A stretch of DNA of 64,000 bases from JAKALX01 sp964508715 (GCA_964508715.1 CAZDUX010000003.1:124001-188000); one strand, 5' to 3'. Shown: positions 1-8,402, counted from the first letter of the stretch. Program-made: numbers and translations. The notes: a model not told the origin generated them from the sequence alone.

Positions 1-382
1 CTGCTGAGGCGCTAATGATCGTTACCTGCACCGTCTTGTTGGTGACCTTCTGCTGGTTGATTGTCTGGAACGACGCAGGGAGGAAGGTGCTGTTGGTGTT
101 CTGCTTGAAGACGACCGTCTGGGTGATGGTGGAGGCGGGGTAATCCTGGTCGACGATGCCGCCCGAAAGCTGGAGCGTCACGGTAATGTCTTGCGTCAGC
201 GTGCCGCCCTGCGTGCGATTGACGCCAACGATGACGGCGTTGCCCTCATCGACGTCATAGCTGGTCTTATCGAGGCTAAAGATCCCCTCACCGGCGGCAC
301 TGACAGGTGCCGGGTGGCCCATGACGGCCACAATCACGAGAGCCCACGCAGCGGCAAGGAGCCACCACGGTGAGCCCCTCAA
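1..382 (-). CDS. Calx-beta domain surface protein (3' end beyond window)
   Basis: The reading frame enters from the window edge and is open to a TTG start at 382, which has a GAGGGTGGGG Shine-Dalgarno-like run just upstream. A GTG 27 nt further up is an alternative start. The first ~30 residues form a signal peptide (arginine, then a Trp/Leu/Ala/Val-rich core, then a small-residue stretch near APVSAAG). What follows (FSLDKTSYDVDEGN, then alternating strands and a DQDYP motif) reads as the start of a Calx-beta repeat. Such domains occur in secreted or surface adhesion-type proteins; calcium binding is possible but not shown here. It lies downstream of and parallel to the lysozyme-like gene, so both could belong to the cell envelope. 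Only ~127 codons are visible, so size and further domains are unknown. Confidence 0.6.
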   Translation of the reverse strand, partial: MRGSPWWLLAAAWALVIVAVMGHPAPVSAAGEGIFSLDKTSYDVDEGNAVIVGVNRTQGGTLTQDITVTLQLSGGIVDQDYPASTITQTVVFKQNTNSTFLPASFQTINQQKVTNKTVQVTIISASA

Positions 383-731
383 TGCCCCACCCTCTGCCCT
401 GGTATGCACCACGGCTACCCTTTCACCTGCCGCGACGGGATCCCGGTTCCCATCGAGCAGCTCCCTCTTGTGCCGAAAACGGCCACTCTCCCCCACCCGG
501 CCGCACGATAGCGAACCGGCCCGCGAGGTATGGCGGAGATGGCGGGCGCAGGGGCGTATGATACGTGCCGATACAACGAAAGTGTGCGGTCTTCACGACA
601 TAGATCGCAGTATTTTCTCAAGACTCCGTGCCGCCGCCGTCTCACCGTCGCTTCCTCGCAGCCATGCGGGAAGGGGAAACCACCCTTTCGGGGTGGGGAT
701 ACGGCCATTCCCGGTGCCGTGTTTCCGTGGC
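383..731. other. Intergenic region with a strong hairpin
   Basis: No convincing gene is visible in this ~350 bp gap. Near 668-712 there is a two-level inverted repeat: GGGAA and TTCCC form the outer arms, and CCACCC and GGGTGG the inner arm around a short loop. It could end transcription of the lysozyme-like gene, or be part of the 5' leader of the Calx-beta gene, since both genes run leftward. No T-run follows it on either strand. Confidence 0.45.
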
Positions 732-1664
732 TCAGTCGATGCCCCACCGCTGAGAGCAGATCATCCATCCGCCCGGTCCGCCGAAGTGCCCGCGAACCGT
801 CCTGAGCCAGAGCGCGACGCGAAGGTTGACCACCGGGTCGAAGCGCATGTTGAAGTCTTCGCCCGAGGCGATGAAGTGCTGTTCGCCGTTGAGCTGGGCG
901 AGGCCGTAGCTTCCGCCATTTGGATCTGATTGGTTCCAGGCCATGCGGTCGAGGGAGTGGGTCTCGCATTGGATGATCTTCCGCATGTCGGGCCACCAGC
1001 CGTCATCCATCGGCCAGCCTGCAGCGACGGCCGCGGCATCGAGTTGGTCCAGGGTGAGGAAGCGATCGCCCGGGTCGCTGAATGGTGTCCCCGGGGGTGG
1101 GAGTGAGCCCCCGGCGGGAGTTGGTTTCGGTGGGACATAGGGGGCCGGCAGACATGCCTTCTGCTTGAGGACAGTGACTGGCGGGGCAACGGGGCTGACG
1201 TCCCAGGGGCGCCGGGTACCCTGTGCGATACGTTCACCGACAGCCTGGTCGTAGACCTGGGCTTGCCGCTCGTAGCGCGCCATGAGGGTGATCCGCTGGT
1301 CTTGCCAGCGCGCCTTGTCGGCATCAGACACCGCGACGGCGAGTGCGGCTTCGGCGGAGCAGACCTGGAGGGCCGTGGCATTTAATTCCGTCATGGATGT
1401 GGACACGAAGAGCCAGGCGCCATCGCCAGAGAGCGTTTCGGCGGCACTGGCCTGTCGCGAGCCGTGATTACTGATCGCCCACGCCCCGAGCGCTCCCGCG
1501 GCCGCGAGGATGACCAGGGCGGGTGTGAACAGCAACCAGCCCCAGGGCTCTCCATCGATTCCGCGGTCTGCCACATGAACCCCCGTGCTGCTGCCGGGCG
1601 GAGTATAGCTGTGCGCAGGCAACCGTGCCTCTTCGTCCCCTGGATGATTGCGAGGTGGTGCCAT
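732..1664 (-). CDS. Membrane-anchored lysozyme-like (transglycosylase fold) protein
   Basis: About 310 residues when started at the ATG at 1664. A longer frame to 1733 exists but overlaps the divergent promoter area, and a GTG further in would leave only a short tail before the membrane segment. Residues ~41-64 form one membrane helix (WLLFTPALVILAAAG), followed by a long outside region and a Pro-rich linker. The last ~95 residues resemble a lysozyme-like/SLT fold: a Cys-Glu pair (IIQCETHS), the SYGLAQLNG segment that matches the YGLxQ part of such enzymes, and two cysteines that could pair. The likely role is cell-wall cleavage or remodelling at the outer face of the membrane. The catalytic glutamate assignment is an inference. 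It lies upstream of and parallel to the Calx-beta gene. Confidence 0.6.
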   Translation of the reverse strand: MAPPRNHPGDEEARLPAHSYTPPGSSTGVHVADRGIDGEPWGWLLFTPALVILAAAGALGAWAISNHGSRQASAAETLSGDGAWLFVSTSMTELNATALQVCSAEAALAVAVSDADKARWQDQRITLMARYERQAQVYDQAVGERIAQGTRRPWDVSPVAPPVTVLKQKACLPAPYVPPKPTPAGGSLPPPGTPFSDPGDRFLTLDQLDAAAVAAGWPMDDGWWPDMRKIIQCETHSLDRMAWNQSDPNGGSYGLAQLNGEQHFIASGEDFNMRFDPVVNLRVALWLRTVRGHFGGPGGWMICSQRWGID

Positions 1665-1750
1665 GGCGGATCGTAACCACCGGGAATAGAGTACACGCAG
1701 ATACCGCGCCCCCGGCGCCTGGAGCCTGCCCAATGCCAGGAACTGACACG

Positions 1751-3103
1751 ATGATCACCCGCACCCTGGCCCAGTCCGCCCGCTCGATCACCTTCGATGG
1801 GCTTCCTGGCGATGCCATCTTCCTCGCTCGCCAGTGTCTGCTCGATTGGTTTGGCTGTGCCATCGCCGGTGCCGGCGAGCCGCTCACCAGGATCCTCCGC
1901 GACGAGGCAATCGAGGCAGGCGGCAACGCGCAGGCGTCGCTCATCGGCGACTCCCGGCGTGTCCCTGCGAGACAGGCTGCCCTCGTAAACGGCGCCGCCT
2001 CCCACGCGCTCGACTATGACGATGTCCATCTCGGCCTGACCGGCCATCCGACCGTGCCGGTAGCGCCCGCTGTCCTCGCCCTCGGCGAAAAACTGGGCAT
2101 GAGCGGCGCGGATGTCGTCACGGCATTCATCGCCGGGTTCGAGGTCGAATGCCGGATTGGGGGACTGGTGATGCCCGGCCATTACACGGCTGGCTGGCAC
2201 GCAACGGGAACGCTCGGCACATTCGGAGCCGCGGCAGCATGCGCTCACCTTCTCGGACTCCCGCTCGAAAGCTGGGAAGCGGCCCTCGGTATCGCCGGGG
2301 CCCAGGCTGCCGGCCTGAAGTCGATGTTCGGGACCATGTGCAAGCCGCTTCATGCGGGGAAGGCTGCCGAGAATGGCCTCCTCGCGGCGACGCTCGCAGC
2401 TCGTGGATTCACCAGCAACCCGGCCGTACTCGATGTGCCGCAAGGATTCACGGCAACGCAAACGAGCACTCCCCATCCGGAGCGTGCACTCGACGGATTG
2501 GGCATATCACTGGCAATCAACGGGGTGCTCTTCAAGTATCACGCAGCCTGTTACGGCACGCACGAGAGCATCGAGGGAGTCCTTCGGCTTCGCGAGGATC
2601 ATGGACTCCAGGCGAGTGAGATCGAATCGATCAGGCTGAGGGTGCCGCCGGGCCACCTCGCCATGTGCAACATCCGGGAGCCGGCTACCGCCCTCGAGGG
2701 CAAGTTCAGCCTCCGCTTCACGGCGGCCCTCGCGGCTAGCGGCGCTGAAACGACCGAAGCCGCGTTCACCGATACAGCAGTGCACCGTCCCGATCTCATC
2801 GCCCTGCGGGACCGCGTGGACGTTGTCCCGGCGGATGAACGGCGGGGTGCAGGTACGGACATCGCCATCACGATGAAAGACGGCCGGCTACTCGAGGAGC
2901 ACGTGAATCTCGAAAGGCCAGTGAGCGACCTCGAGCGCCAGTGGCAGCGGCTGGAGGTGAAGTTCCTGGGCCTCGCCGAACCAGTAATCGGCCGGGATCG
3001 CGCCCGGCGCCTTCGTGATGCGATTGCATCTGTTGACTCCTCCCCCGCAATCAACGACGTCATTCGGTTGGCCATGGTGGAGCCCCCGGGGATGCCCGTA
3101 TGA
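1751..3103 (+). CDS. MmgE/PrpD family protein
   Basis: A 450-residue protein of the MmgE/PrpD family, which includes 2-methylcitrate dehydratase and cis-aconitate decarboxylase. The family hallmarks are clear: the HALDYDDVHLGLTGHPTVPV segment (residues ~90-110), the YTAGWHATGTLGTFGAA helix and the KPLHAGKAAENGL motif near residue 200. I chose the ATG at 1751 (MITRTLAQ); an in-frame ATG at 1733 adds six residues. It is the first gene of a coupled operon: its stop overlaps the MaoC start by 4 nt. Which hydroxyacid or unsaturated acid it acts on cannot be read from sequence. The neighbouring MaoC, CaiB and CitE-like genes suggest a branched C5 dicarboxylate such as itaconate, mesaconate or citramalate. 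Confidence 0.85.
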   Translation: MITRTLAQSARSITFDGLPGDAIFLARQCLLDWFGCAIAGAGEPLTRILRDEAIEAGGNAQASLIGDSRRVPARQAALVNGAASHALDYDDVHLGLTGHPTVPVAPAVLALGEKLGMSGADVVTAFIAGFEVECRIGGLVMPGHYTAGWHATGTLGTFGAAAACAHLLGLPLESWEAALGIAGAQAAGLKSMFGTMCKPLHAGKAAENGLLAATLAARGFTSNPAVLDVPQGFTATQTSTPHPERALDGLGISLAINGVLFKYHAACYGTHESIEGVLRLREDHGLQASEIESIRLRVPPGHLAMCNIREPATALEGKFSLRFTAALAASGAETTEAAFTDTAVHRPDLIALRDRVDVVPADERRGAGTDIAITMKDGRLLEEHVNLERPVSDLERQWQRLEVKFLGLAEPVIGRDRARRLRDAIASVDSSPAINDVIRLAMVEPPGMPV

Positions 3104-3582
3104 CGAGTTCGCGCCCACCAATCAGGAAACACAAAGGCAATCGCTTCGAGGATTTCGCCATCGGCCAGGTGTTCGAGCACCACTGGGGCCGGACCATCAA
3201 CGAGGGTGACAACAGCCTCTTTACCACCCTGACCCTGAGCTTCAATCCGCTCTACTTCAACGCACCCTATGCCAGGGATCTCGGCCACCCGGGCATCGTC
3301 GTAAATCCAATGCTGGTGTTCCTTACCGTCTTTGGCCTCTCCGTGGAGGACCTGAGTGAGGCTGGCGGCCTTTTCCTCGGAACGGACAACCTGACATTCC
3401 ACCAGCCGGTCTACCCCGGCGAGACACTCACGGCGCGCAGCGTGGTGACAGACATGCGCGAATCTGAGAGCCGCCCCGAGCAGGGTATCGTCACCTGGCA
3501 CACCGAGGGGTTCAACGAGCAGGGAACACGTGTCATCGACTTCCACCGGACGAACCTGGTGGCGAAGAGGAGGACTCGGTAA
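3100..3582 (+). CDS. MaoC-like hot-dog hydratase (itaconyl/mesaconyl-CoA type)
   Basis: A single hot-dog domain of 160 residues. The N-terminal FEDFAIGQVFEHHWGRT and DNSLFTTLTLSFNPLYFN segments are typical of MaoC proteins that hydrate branched dicarboxyl-CoA esters (mesaconyl- or itaconyl-CoA hydratases). The usual NPxH position carries NPLY, so the second catalytic residue may differ from the classical Asp/His pair. The start overlaps the PrpD stop by 4 nt and the acyl-CoA dehydrogenase begins immediately after the stop, so the three are almost surely one transcript. The operon holds a second, different MaoC gene (5063-5542), which suggests two successive hydrations or two regio-isomeric substrates. 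Substrate assignment is inference. Confidence 0.85.
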   Translation: MTSSRPPIRKHKGNRFEDFAIGQVFEHHWGRTINEGDNSLFTTLTLSFNPLYFNAPYARDLGHPGIVVNPMLVFLTVFGLSVEDLSEAGGLFLGTDNLTFHQPVYPGETLTARSVVTDMRESESRPEQGIVTWHTEGFNEQGTRVIDFHRTNLVAKRRTR

Positions 3583-4743
3583 ATGGGGTATCTCACCGAA
3601 GAGCGGTTGATGATCCAGAAGGTCGCTCGCGAGTTCTCGATGAAGGAGGTGCTCCCGGCTGCCAACGAACTCGACAAGGTGAAGGGCGACATTCCCATGC
3701 CGCTCCGCGACAAGATGGGGGAACTGGGCTATTTCGGCATTCGCATACCCGAGGAATATGGTGGCCTCGGGCTCGGAGTGTTCGAATATGTGCTCATCGC
3801 CGAAGAACTCGCGCGTGGCTGGATGAGCGTGGCGAGCATCATCGCGCGCGGTAACGGCCTTGGTGGCGGTTTCAGTGAAGAACAGAAGAGGAGCTACCTG
3901 CCGCGCATGGCCCGTGGAGAGTTCCTCGGCGCGGTGGCTCTCTCCGAACCGGAGGCCGGGTCGGACCTCGCGAATATCAGTTGTCGCGCCACCCGCGACG
4001 GCGACGAGTGGGTGATTAGCGGCAACAAGATGTGGTGTACGTTTGCCGACGGAGCGGACTACATAACGGTTCTCTGTCGCACGAGTGAAGTCGATCCAGA
4101 GCGCCGCCATGCCGGGACCGCGATGTTCTTTTTCGAGAAGGAGCGCGGCAACTTTCCGCCCGGGATCAGTGCGACGAACATCAACAAGATCGGCTACCAC
4201 GGCTGGCGGACGTGGGAGTTGCGATTCGAAGACTTTCGTGTGCCGCTATCGGCCCAACTCGGCCAGGAGCGGGAGGACGATAGTCGTGGTTTCAAGTCCG
4301 CGATGGGCTTCCTGGAGAGCGCACGCGCTCACACCGCTGCACGGAGTATCGGTCTCGCCCGTGGTGCGCTCGAGGACTCAATTGCCTATGCGAAGCAGCG
4401 TGTCCAGTTCCGCCAGCCGATCGCCAACTTCCAGGCCATCCGCTTCAAGCTCGCCGAGATGGCGGCCGAAATCGAGGCCGCCCGTCAGCTCATGTACTTC
4501 GTGGCCGAGGAGATCGACTCGCACCGCCGGTGCGACAAGGAATCCTCGATGGTCAAGTGGTTCGCCAGCGAGATGAGTGAGCGCGTCACGAGTGAGGCGC
4601 TCCAGATCCACGGTGGTTACGGCTACACGACTGACCTGCCGATCGAACGCTACTGGCGCGATGCCCGGCTCACGAAAATCTTCGAGGGAACCTCGGAAAT
4701 CCAGCTCCGCATCATCTCCGACCGCCTGTTGAACGACCGATGA
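3583..4743 (+). CDS. Acyl-CoA dehydrogenase
   Basis: A 386-residue FAD-dependent acyl-CoA dehydrogenase of normal length, oxidising an acyl-CoA to the 2-enoyl-CoA. Visible signatures are the ALSEPEAGSDLA loop (residues ~125-136), the NKMWCTFADGAD FAD-contact region, the QIHGGYGYTTDLPIERYWRDAR segment (split here by position, near residues 340-362) and FEGTSEIQ near the C-terminus, which carries the catalytic glutamate in short- and medium-chain enzymes. It starts directly at the end of the MaoC gene with no gap, and its stop overlaps the next start by 4 nt. Within this operon a branched or dicarboxylic acyl-CoA such as methylsuccinyl-CoA is a reasonable guess, but isobutyryl- or glutaryl-type substrates cannot be excluded. 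Confidence 0.9.
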   Translation: MGYLTEERLMIQKVAREFSMKEVLPAANELDKVKGDIPMPLRDKMGELGYFGIRIPEEYGGLGLGVFEYVLIAEELARGWMSVASIIARGNGLGGGFSEEQKRSYLPRMARGEFLGAVALSEPEAGSDLANISCRATRDGDEWVISGNKMWCTFADGADYITVLCRTSEVDPERRHAGTAMFFFEKERGNFPPGISATNINKIGYHGWRTWELRFEDFRVPLSAQLGQEREDDSRGFKSAMGFLESARAHTAARSIGLARGALEDSIAYAKQRVQFRQPIANFQAIRFKLAEMAAEIEAARQLMYFVAEEIDSHRRCDKESSMVKWFASEMSERVTSEALQIHGGYGYTTDLPIERYWRDARLTKIFEGTSEIQLRIISDRLLNDR

Positions 4744-5066
4744 GGACCCTACCACCAGTCCTGGGCACGATGATGGATGTGGGAGGTCCCGCCATGGCCG
4801 GTGCCAGTTCGGTCCACGAGCACCCGTGGCGTGCCGGTCACTGGCTTGTTTCGGCCAATCCTGTCCCCGGGTCTGGGGCGACAGTGACGACGACTACCTC
4901 GCTCGACCCCGCGACCGTCTCGAGGAACCTGGACGAATCTGGCCGTGCCTGCTCGATTGGAAGGGAGCCGAGTGGCGCACCAGGCTTGGCCACCACTTGC
5001 TCCCCGGGCAGCCGATCTTCCGCTGGCCCCTGCCCGCAAGGTGATCGTTCGAGGATCTGCGCATGA
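4740..5066 (+). CDS. Small uncertain ORF inside the CoA-ester operon
   Basis: This 108-codon frame starts in an ATGA overlap with the acyl-CoA dehydrogenase and ends in an ATGA overlap with the second MaoC gene, exactly how the other genes of this operon are joined. The translation is rich in Ser, Thr, Gly and Pro and I recognise no domain. A second frame in the same strand (4826-5044, containing DDDYLARPRDRLEEPGRIW and KGAEWRTRLGHHLLPGQP) looks at least as protein-like, so the region may be a frameshifted gene, or the real product may lie in that frame. I report it because a ~320 bp gap would be exceptional in this operon, not because the protein is convincing. Confidence 0.3.
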   Translation: MRTLPPVLGTMMDVGGPAMAGASSVHEHPWRAGHWLVSANPVPGSGATVTTTTSLDPATVSRNLDESGRACSIGREPSGAPGLATTCSPGSRSSAGPCPQGDRSRICA

Positions 5067-5542
5067 GCACCGAACGCCTGACCGGCAACGGCAACTACTT
5101 CGAGGATTTCCATCCCGGTGATGTCTTCGAACATGCCCGCTCGAAGACGATGACCGAGATGGACGGTGTGCTCATCACCAACCTCGTGATGAACACCGCC
5201 CAGGGCCACTTCAACGAACACCAGATGCAGGGTTCGCCGTTCGGTCAGCGCATCGTCTTCGGTGGTGTGACGGCGTCGCTCGTCATCGGGCTCGCCATGC
5301 AGGATACCGGTGAGAACGCCCTCGCCGAACTCTCCATGGATAAAGTCCGCTTTCGTACTCCCGTCTTCCATGGCGACACCATCACCGCCTTCACGGAGGT
5401 GCTCGAGGTCCGGGATACCGGACGTGCCGACGCTGGTGAAGTGCGGTTTCGCCACTGGGGAACGAAGCACGACGGGAAGGTGGTCTTTGAGGGCGAACGC
5501 GTAGCGCTCATCAAGAAACGCAGCTACTGGGTGAAGCCGTGA
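5063..5542 (+). CDS. MaoC-like hot-dog hydratase, second copy
   Basis: A 159-residue hot-dog protein sharing the YFEDFHPGDVFEHARSKT opening with the MaoC at 3100 but differing in the active-site stretch, here MNTAQGHFNEHQMQGS. Later segments (FGGVTASLVIGLAMQDTG, KVRFRTPVFHGDTITA) follow the MaoC hydratase pattern. A GAGGA run lies ~9 nt before the ATG. The next gene (CaiB) starts with a GTG overlapping its stop. In Chloroflexus the 3-hydroxypropionate bi-cycle uses two MaoC hydratases flanking a CaiB transferase and a malyl-CoA-type lyase; this operon has the same set of families, so a mesaconyl-CoA hydratase role is plausible but unproven. Confidence 0.85.
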   Translation: MSTERLTGNGNYFEDFHPGDVFEHARSKTMTEMDGVLITNLVMNTAQGHFNEHQMQGSPFGQRIVFGGVTASLVIGLAMQDTGENALAELSMDKVRFRTPVFHGDTITAFTEVLEVRDTGRADAGEVRFRHWGTKHDGKVVFEGERVALIKKRSYWVKP

Positions 5543-6759
5543 GCATATTGCCGCCAGGGGCACTCGAAGGAGTCCGAATTCTCGACCTCACCCAGATGCT
5601 CTCGGGCCCGTTTGGGACGATGCTTCTCACCGACCTTGGGGCGGATGTGGTGAAGGTCGAACCCATCGATGGCGACCCCGTGCGGACGAATGCCTATGCG
5701 CCCGGCGACACACTGAGGAGCTACGGTGGGTATTTCCAGAGCATCAACCGGGGCAAGAGAAGCGTGGCGATCAATCTCAAGAGCCCGGAAGGAAGAGGCG
5801 TGCTGCTTCAGCTCGCGCGCGATGCCGATGTGCTCGTCGAGAACTACAAGGTCGGGGTCATGGAGCGGCTGGACCTTTCGTGGGAGACCTTGCATGCACT
5901 GAATCCACGCCTGGTCTATGCCTGTATCCGGGGATTCGGTGACCCCCGAACTGGCGAGAGCCCGTACGCCCGGTGGCCCGCGTTCGACATCGTTGCCCAG
6001 GCGATGGGCGGGCTGATGAGCATGACCGGGCCGGGCCCGGACGAGCCGATGAAGGCCGGCCCCAGTGTGGGCGATATCATCCCCGGGTTGATGATGGCGC
6101 TGGCCATAACGGCTGCCGTCCGTCATGCCGAACGCAGCGGTGAGGGCCAGTTTGTCGACGTCGGAATGTACGACACAATCCTCGCAATCTGTGAACAGAT
6201 CGTGTACCGGAAATCGTACCTCGATGAGACGACGGTTCCCTCGGGAAACGGTCACCCGTTCCTCTGCCCGTTCGATGTCTTTCCTGCGAAAGATGGCTGG
6301 GTGACGATCGCTGCACCCCTCGATCACATCTGGCATGACGTCGCGCTCCTGATTGGGCGGCCGGATCTCGCGGAGGACCCTGCCCTTGCGAAGACCATCG
6401 GGCGCGCGCGCAACGCCGAACGCGTGCGTGAGGCGATTACAGCGTTCACGAGTGTCCGTACACGCGCCGAAATCCTCGTGGTGCTTGGCGGGAAAGTACC
6501 CTGCGGCCCGGTCAATGATGTGAACGACATCCTCTCCGACCCCCATGTCGCGGCACGTGGCATGGTCGCCAGGCTCGAACAGCCCGGCCTCGACCGCGAA
6601 GTGCTCGTTCCCAACAGTCCCATCCACATGACGTCAACACCGTCGGGGGCGCGTGGGCGTGCGCCGCTTCTCGGCGAGCACACTGCATCCGTGCTTGAAC
6701 AGGCCGGGTTTTCGGCCAGCGAGATCGCTGTGCTCCGGGAACAGGGCGCCATCCGCTAG
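5539..6759 (+). CDS. CaiB/BaiF (family III) CoA-transferase
   Basis: A 406-residue family III CoA-transferase moving CoA between carboxylic acids. Diagnostic segments: LDLTQMLSGPFGTMLLTDLGA, DVVKVEPIDGDPVR, the SINRGKRSVAINLK loop, and ARWPAFDIVAQAMGG near residue 155, whose aspartate is the expected nucleophile forming the aspartyl-CoA intermediate. GTG start overlapping the MaoC stop (4 nt). A 14-nt gap with a GAGAGGAG Shine-Dalgarno leads to the CitE-like gene. Given the neighbours, substrates could be itaconate, mesaconate or citramalate with succinyl-CoA as donor, or an intramolecular mesaconyl-C1 to C4 transfer; the sequence alone does not decide. Confidence 0.9.
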   Translation: MSILPPGALEGVRILDLTQMLSGPFGTMLLTDLGADVVKVEPIDGDPVRTNAYAPGDTLRSYGGYFQSINRGKRSVAINLKSPEGRGVLLQLARDADVLVENYKVGVMERLDLSWETLHALNPRLVYACIRGFGDPRTGESPYARWPAFDIVAQAMGGLMSMTGPGPDEPMKAGPSVGDIIPGLMMALAITAAVRHAERSGEGQFVDVGMYDTILAICEQIVYRKSYLDETTVPSGNGHPFLCPFDVFPAKDGWVTIAAPLDHIWHDVALLIGRPDLAEDPALAKTIGRARNAERVREAITAFTSVRTRAEILVVLGGKVPCGPVNDVNDILSDPHVAARGMVARLEQPGLDREVLVPNSPIHMTSTPSGARGRAPLLGEHTASVLEQAGFSASEIAVLREQGAIR

Positions 6760-6773
6760 AGAGGAGCAACCTC

Positions 6774-7679
6774 ATGCCTGTACGTCTTCGCCGGTCCGAA
6801 CTCTCGACGCCGGGAAGCTCCGAGAAGATGCTCGAGAAGGCGGCGTCGAGCGATGCCGATTTTGTCTTCCTCGATCTCGAAGATGCGGTTGCTCCTGCCG
6901 AAAAGGTCGGCGCGCGGGCGAAGATCGTCCACGCACTCAACACCTTCGACTGGGGACGGAAGACGAAGGCAATCCGGATCAACAACCTCGAAACGGAATG
7001 GGCCTACGAAGACATCATCCATATCGTCGAGGAAGCAGGAGAGAAGCTCGACATCATCATCGTCCCGAAAGTGAAGTCCGCCGAGGACGTGCGCTGGGCT
7101 GATACCCTGCTCTCGCAGATCGAATTGAAGCGGCACTGGGCCCCGAAGATAGGCCTCGAAGTCCTCATCGAGGAGGTCGAGGCCATGATCAACGTTGAGG
7201 AGATTGCACGTGCCACCCCCCGGCTCGAAGCGATCATTTTCGGCCCCGGCGACTATTCGGCCTCACAGGGTGTCCGCATCGATGCGGTCGGAGGAGTGAT
7301 AGATGACTACCCTGGCGATATCTGGGTTTACCAGCGCAACAAGGTGGTCATCGCCGCCCGTGCAGCGGGTATCCAGGCCGTCGACGGCCCATTTGCGGAC
7401 TTCCGCGATGCAGATGGGTACCGGCGCGAATGCACACGGGCGCAGGTCCTGGGATTTAGCGGCAAGTGGTGCATCCACCCGAGCCAGGTTTCGATCGCGA
7501 ACGAGGTCTTCTCGCCGACGGAACGGCAGGTTGCGCGTGCTCGCAAGCTCATAGCAGCATACGCCGAGGCGGAAGCACAGGGGTTGGGCGCCGTCGCGGT
7601 CGATGGGGTGATGGTCGACGCTGCCTCGGCCCGAATCATGCGTAATATCGTCGAACGCGCCGACCTCATCGGGATGTAG
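6774..7679 (+). CDS. HpcH/HpaI (CitE/malyl-CoA lyase-like) C-C lyase
   Basis: A 301-residue TIM-barrel lyase of the HpcH/HpaI-CitE family. The pattern is closest to L-malyl-/beta-methylmalyl-/citramalyl-CoA lyases: SELSTPGSSEKMLEKAASS at the N-terminus, DFVFLDLEDAV (acidic residues bind the divalent metal), KTKAIRINNLETEWAYED, a glutamate-rich LEVLIEEVEAM strand, FGPGDYSAS, and the C-terminal GKWCIHPSQV and VDAASARIMRNIVERA region that contacts CoA. These enzymes split a 3-hydroxy-dicarboxyl-CoA into acetyl- or propionyl-CoA plus glyoxylate or pyruvate. It has a strong GAGGAG start signal 14 nt after the CaiB stop and is followed 3 nt later by the dienelactone hydrolase gene. Confidence 0.87.
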   Translation: MPVRLRRSELSTPGSSEKMLEKAASSDADFVFLDLEDAVAPAEKVGARAKIVHALNTFDWGRKTKAIRINNLETEWAYEDIIHIVEEAGEKLDIIIVPKVKSAEDVRWADTLLSQIELKRHWAPKIGLEVLIEEVEAMINVEEIARATPRLEAIIFGPGDYSASQGVRIDAVGGVIDDYPGDIWVYQRNKVVIAARAAGIQAVDGPFADFRDADGYRRECTRAQVLGFSGKWCIHPSQVSIANEVFSPTERQVARARKLIAAYAEAEAQGLGAVAVDGVMVDAASARIMRNIVERADLIGM

Positions 7680-7682
7680 GCG

Positions 7683-8402
7683 ATGGCCACACAACCCGTG
7701 GTCGTCCCCGCCCCCGGTGGAAGAACGGTCCCGGCTGCACTTGCGCTCCCGGCGAAGGCACCCGCTCCGGGGATTATCGTCATCCACGAGGCGTTCGGTC
7801 TCAATCGAGACATCCGGGAGAAGACGGAACGCGTCGCCGATATGGGTTACGTCGCAATCGCCCCCGATTTGCTCGCCGGCCGGGGCCCCATGCCGGTCTG
7901 CATCATGCGGGTAATGCGTGACCTTGGGAACCCTGGTGGGCCTGCCTGGGAGGCTCTCGAGGCTACGAGGTTGTTCCTCGCTGCTCACCCTGCCACCGAC
8001 GGCTCCCGCCTTGGCGTGATCGGTTTCTGCATGGGTGGCGGGTTCGCCTTGCTGTTTGGCGCCCGTGCACCTATGGGCGTGGCAGCGGTGTTCTACGGTG
8101 CGGTGCCGAAGGACCCGCCGGAATTGGACGGCGTTTGCCCTGTTGTTGCCGGGTACGGTGGACGTGACCGGGTATTTGGCAAACAGGCGGCTCGCCTGGA
8201 AGCAGCCCTCGAGGCGAAGGGCATCGACCACGATGTTCGTGTTTACCCGGACGCCGGGCATAGCTACATGAGCGACCACCGTGGAGCACTGGCAAAGCTG
8301 AACTCGTGGGGCCCCATGAAACTCGGCTTCGACCGCGATGCATCGGAGGATAGCTGGAACCGCCTGGAATCGTTCTTTGCGACTCACCTCGGACCTGGCT
8401 AG
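7683..8402 (+). CDS. Dienelactone hydrolase family protein
   Basis: A 239-residue alpha/beta hydrolase. The nucleophile elbow is GFCMGGG (residues ~117-123), with Cys as the nucleophile as in dienelactone hydrolases. The acid is likely the Asp in GGRDRVFG, and the His lies in DAGHSYM near residue 195. Last gene of the operon; it ends 4 nt into the convergent Crp-family gene. Dienelactone hydrolases open cyclic enol-lactones in ring-cleavage pathways, but the family also includes general esterases and thioesterases. In this operon it might release an acid from an ester or CoA product. No signal peptide is seen, so it should act in the cytoplasm. Confidence 0.85.
   Translation: MATQPVVVPAPGGRTVPAALALPAKAPAPGIIVIHEAFGLNRDIREKTERVADMGYVAIAPDLLAGRGPMPVCIMRVMRDLGNPGGPAWEALEATRLFLAAHPATDGSRLGVIGFCMGGGFALLFGARAPMGVAAVFYGAVPKDPPELDGVCPVVAGYGGRDRVFGKQAARLEAALEAKGIDHDVRVYPDAGHSYMSDHRGALAKLNSWGPMKLGFDRDASEDSWNRLESFFATHLGPG

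Noticed and set aside
640..730. c-di-AMP (ydaO) riboswitch
   Set aside because: Only short similarity; wrong strand for the genes present, and the conserved 3' segment is absent.
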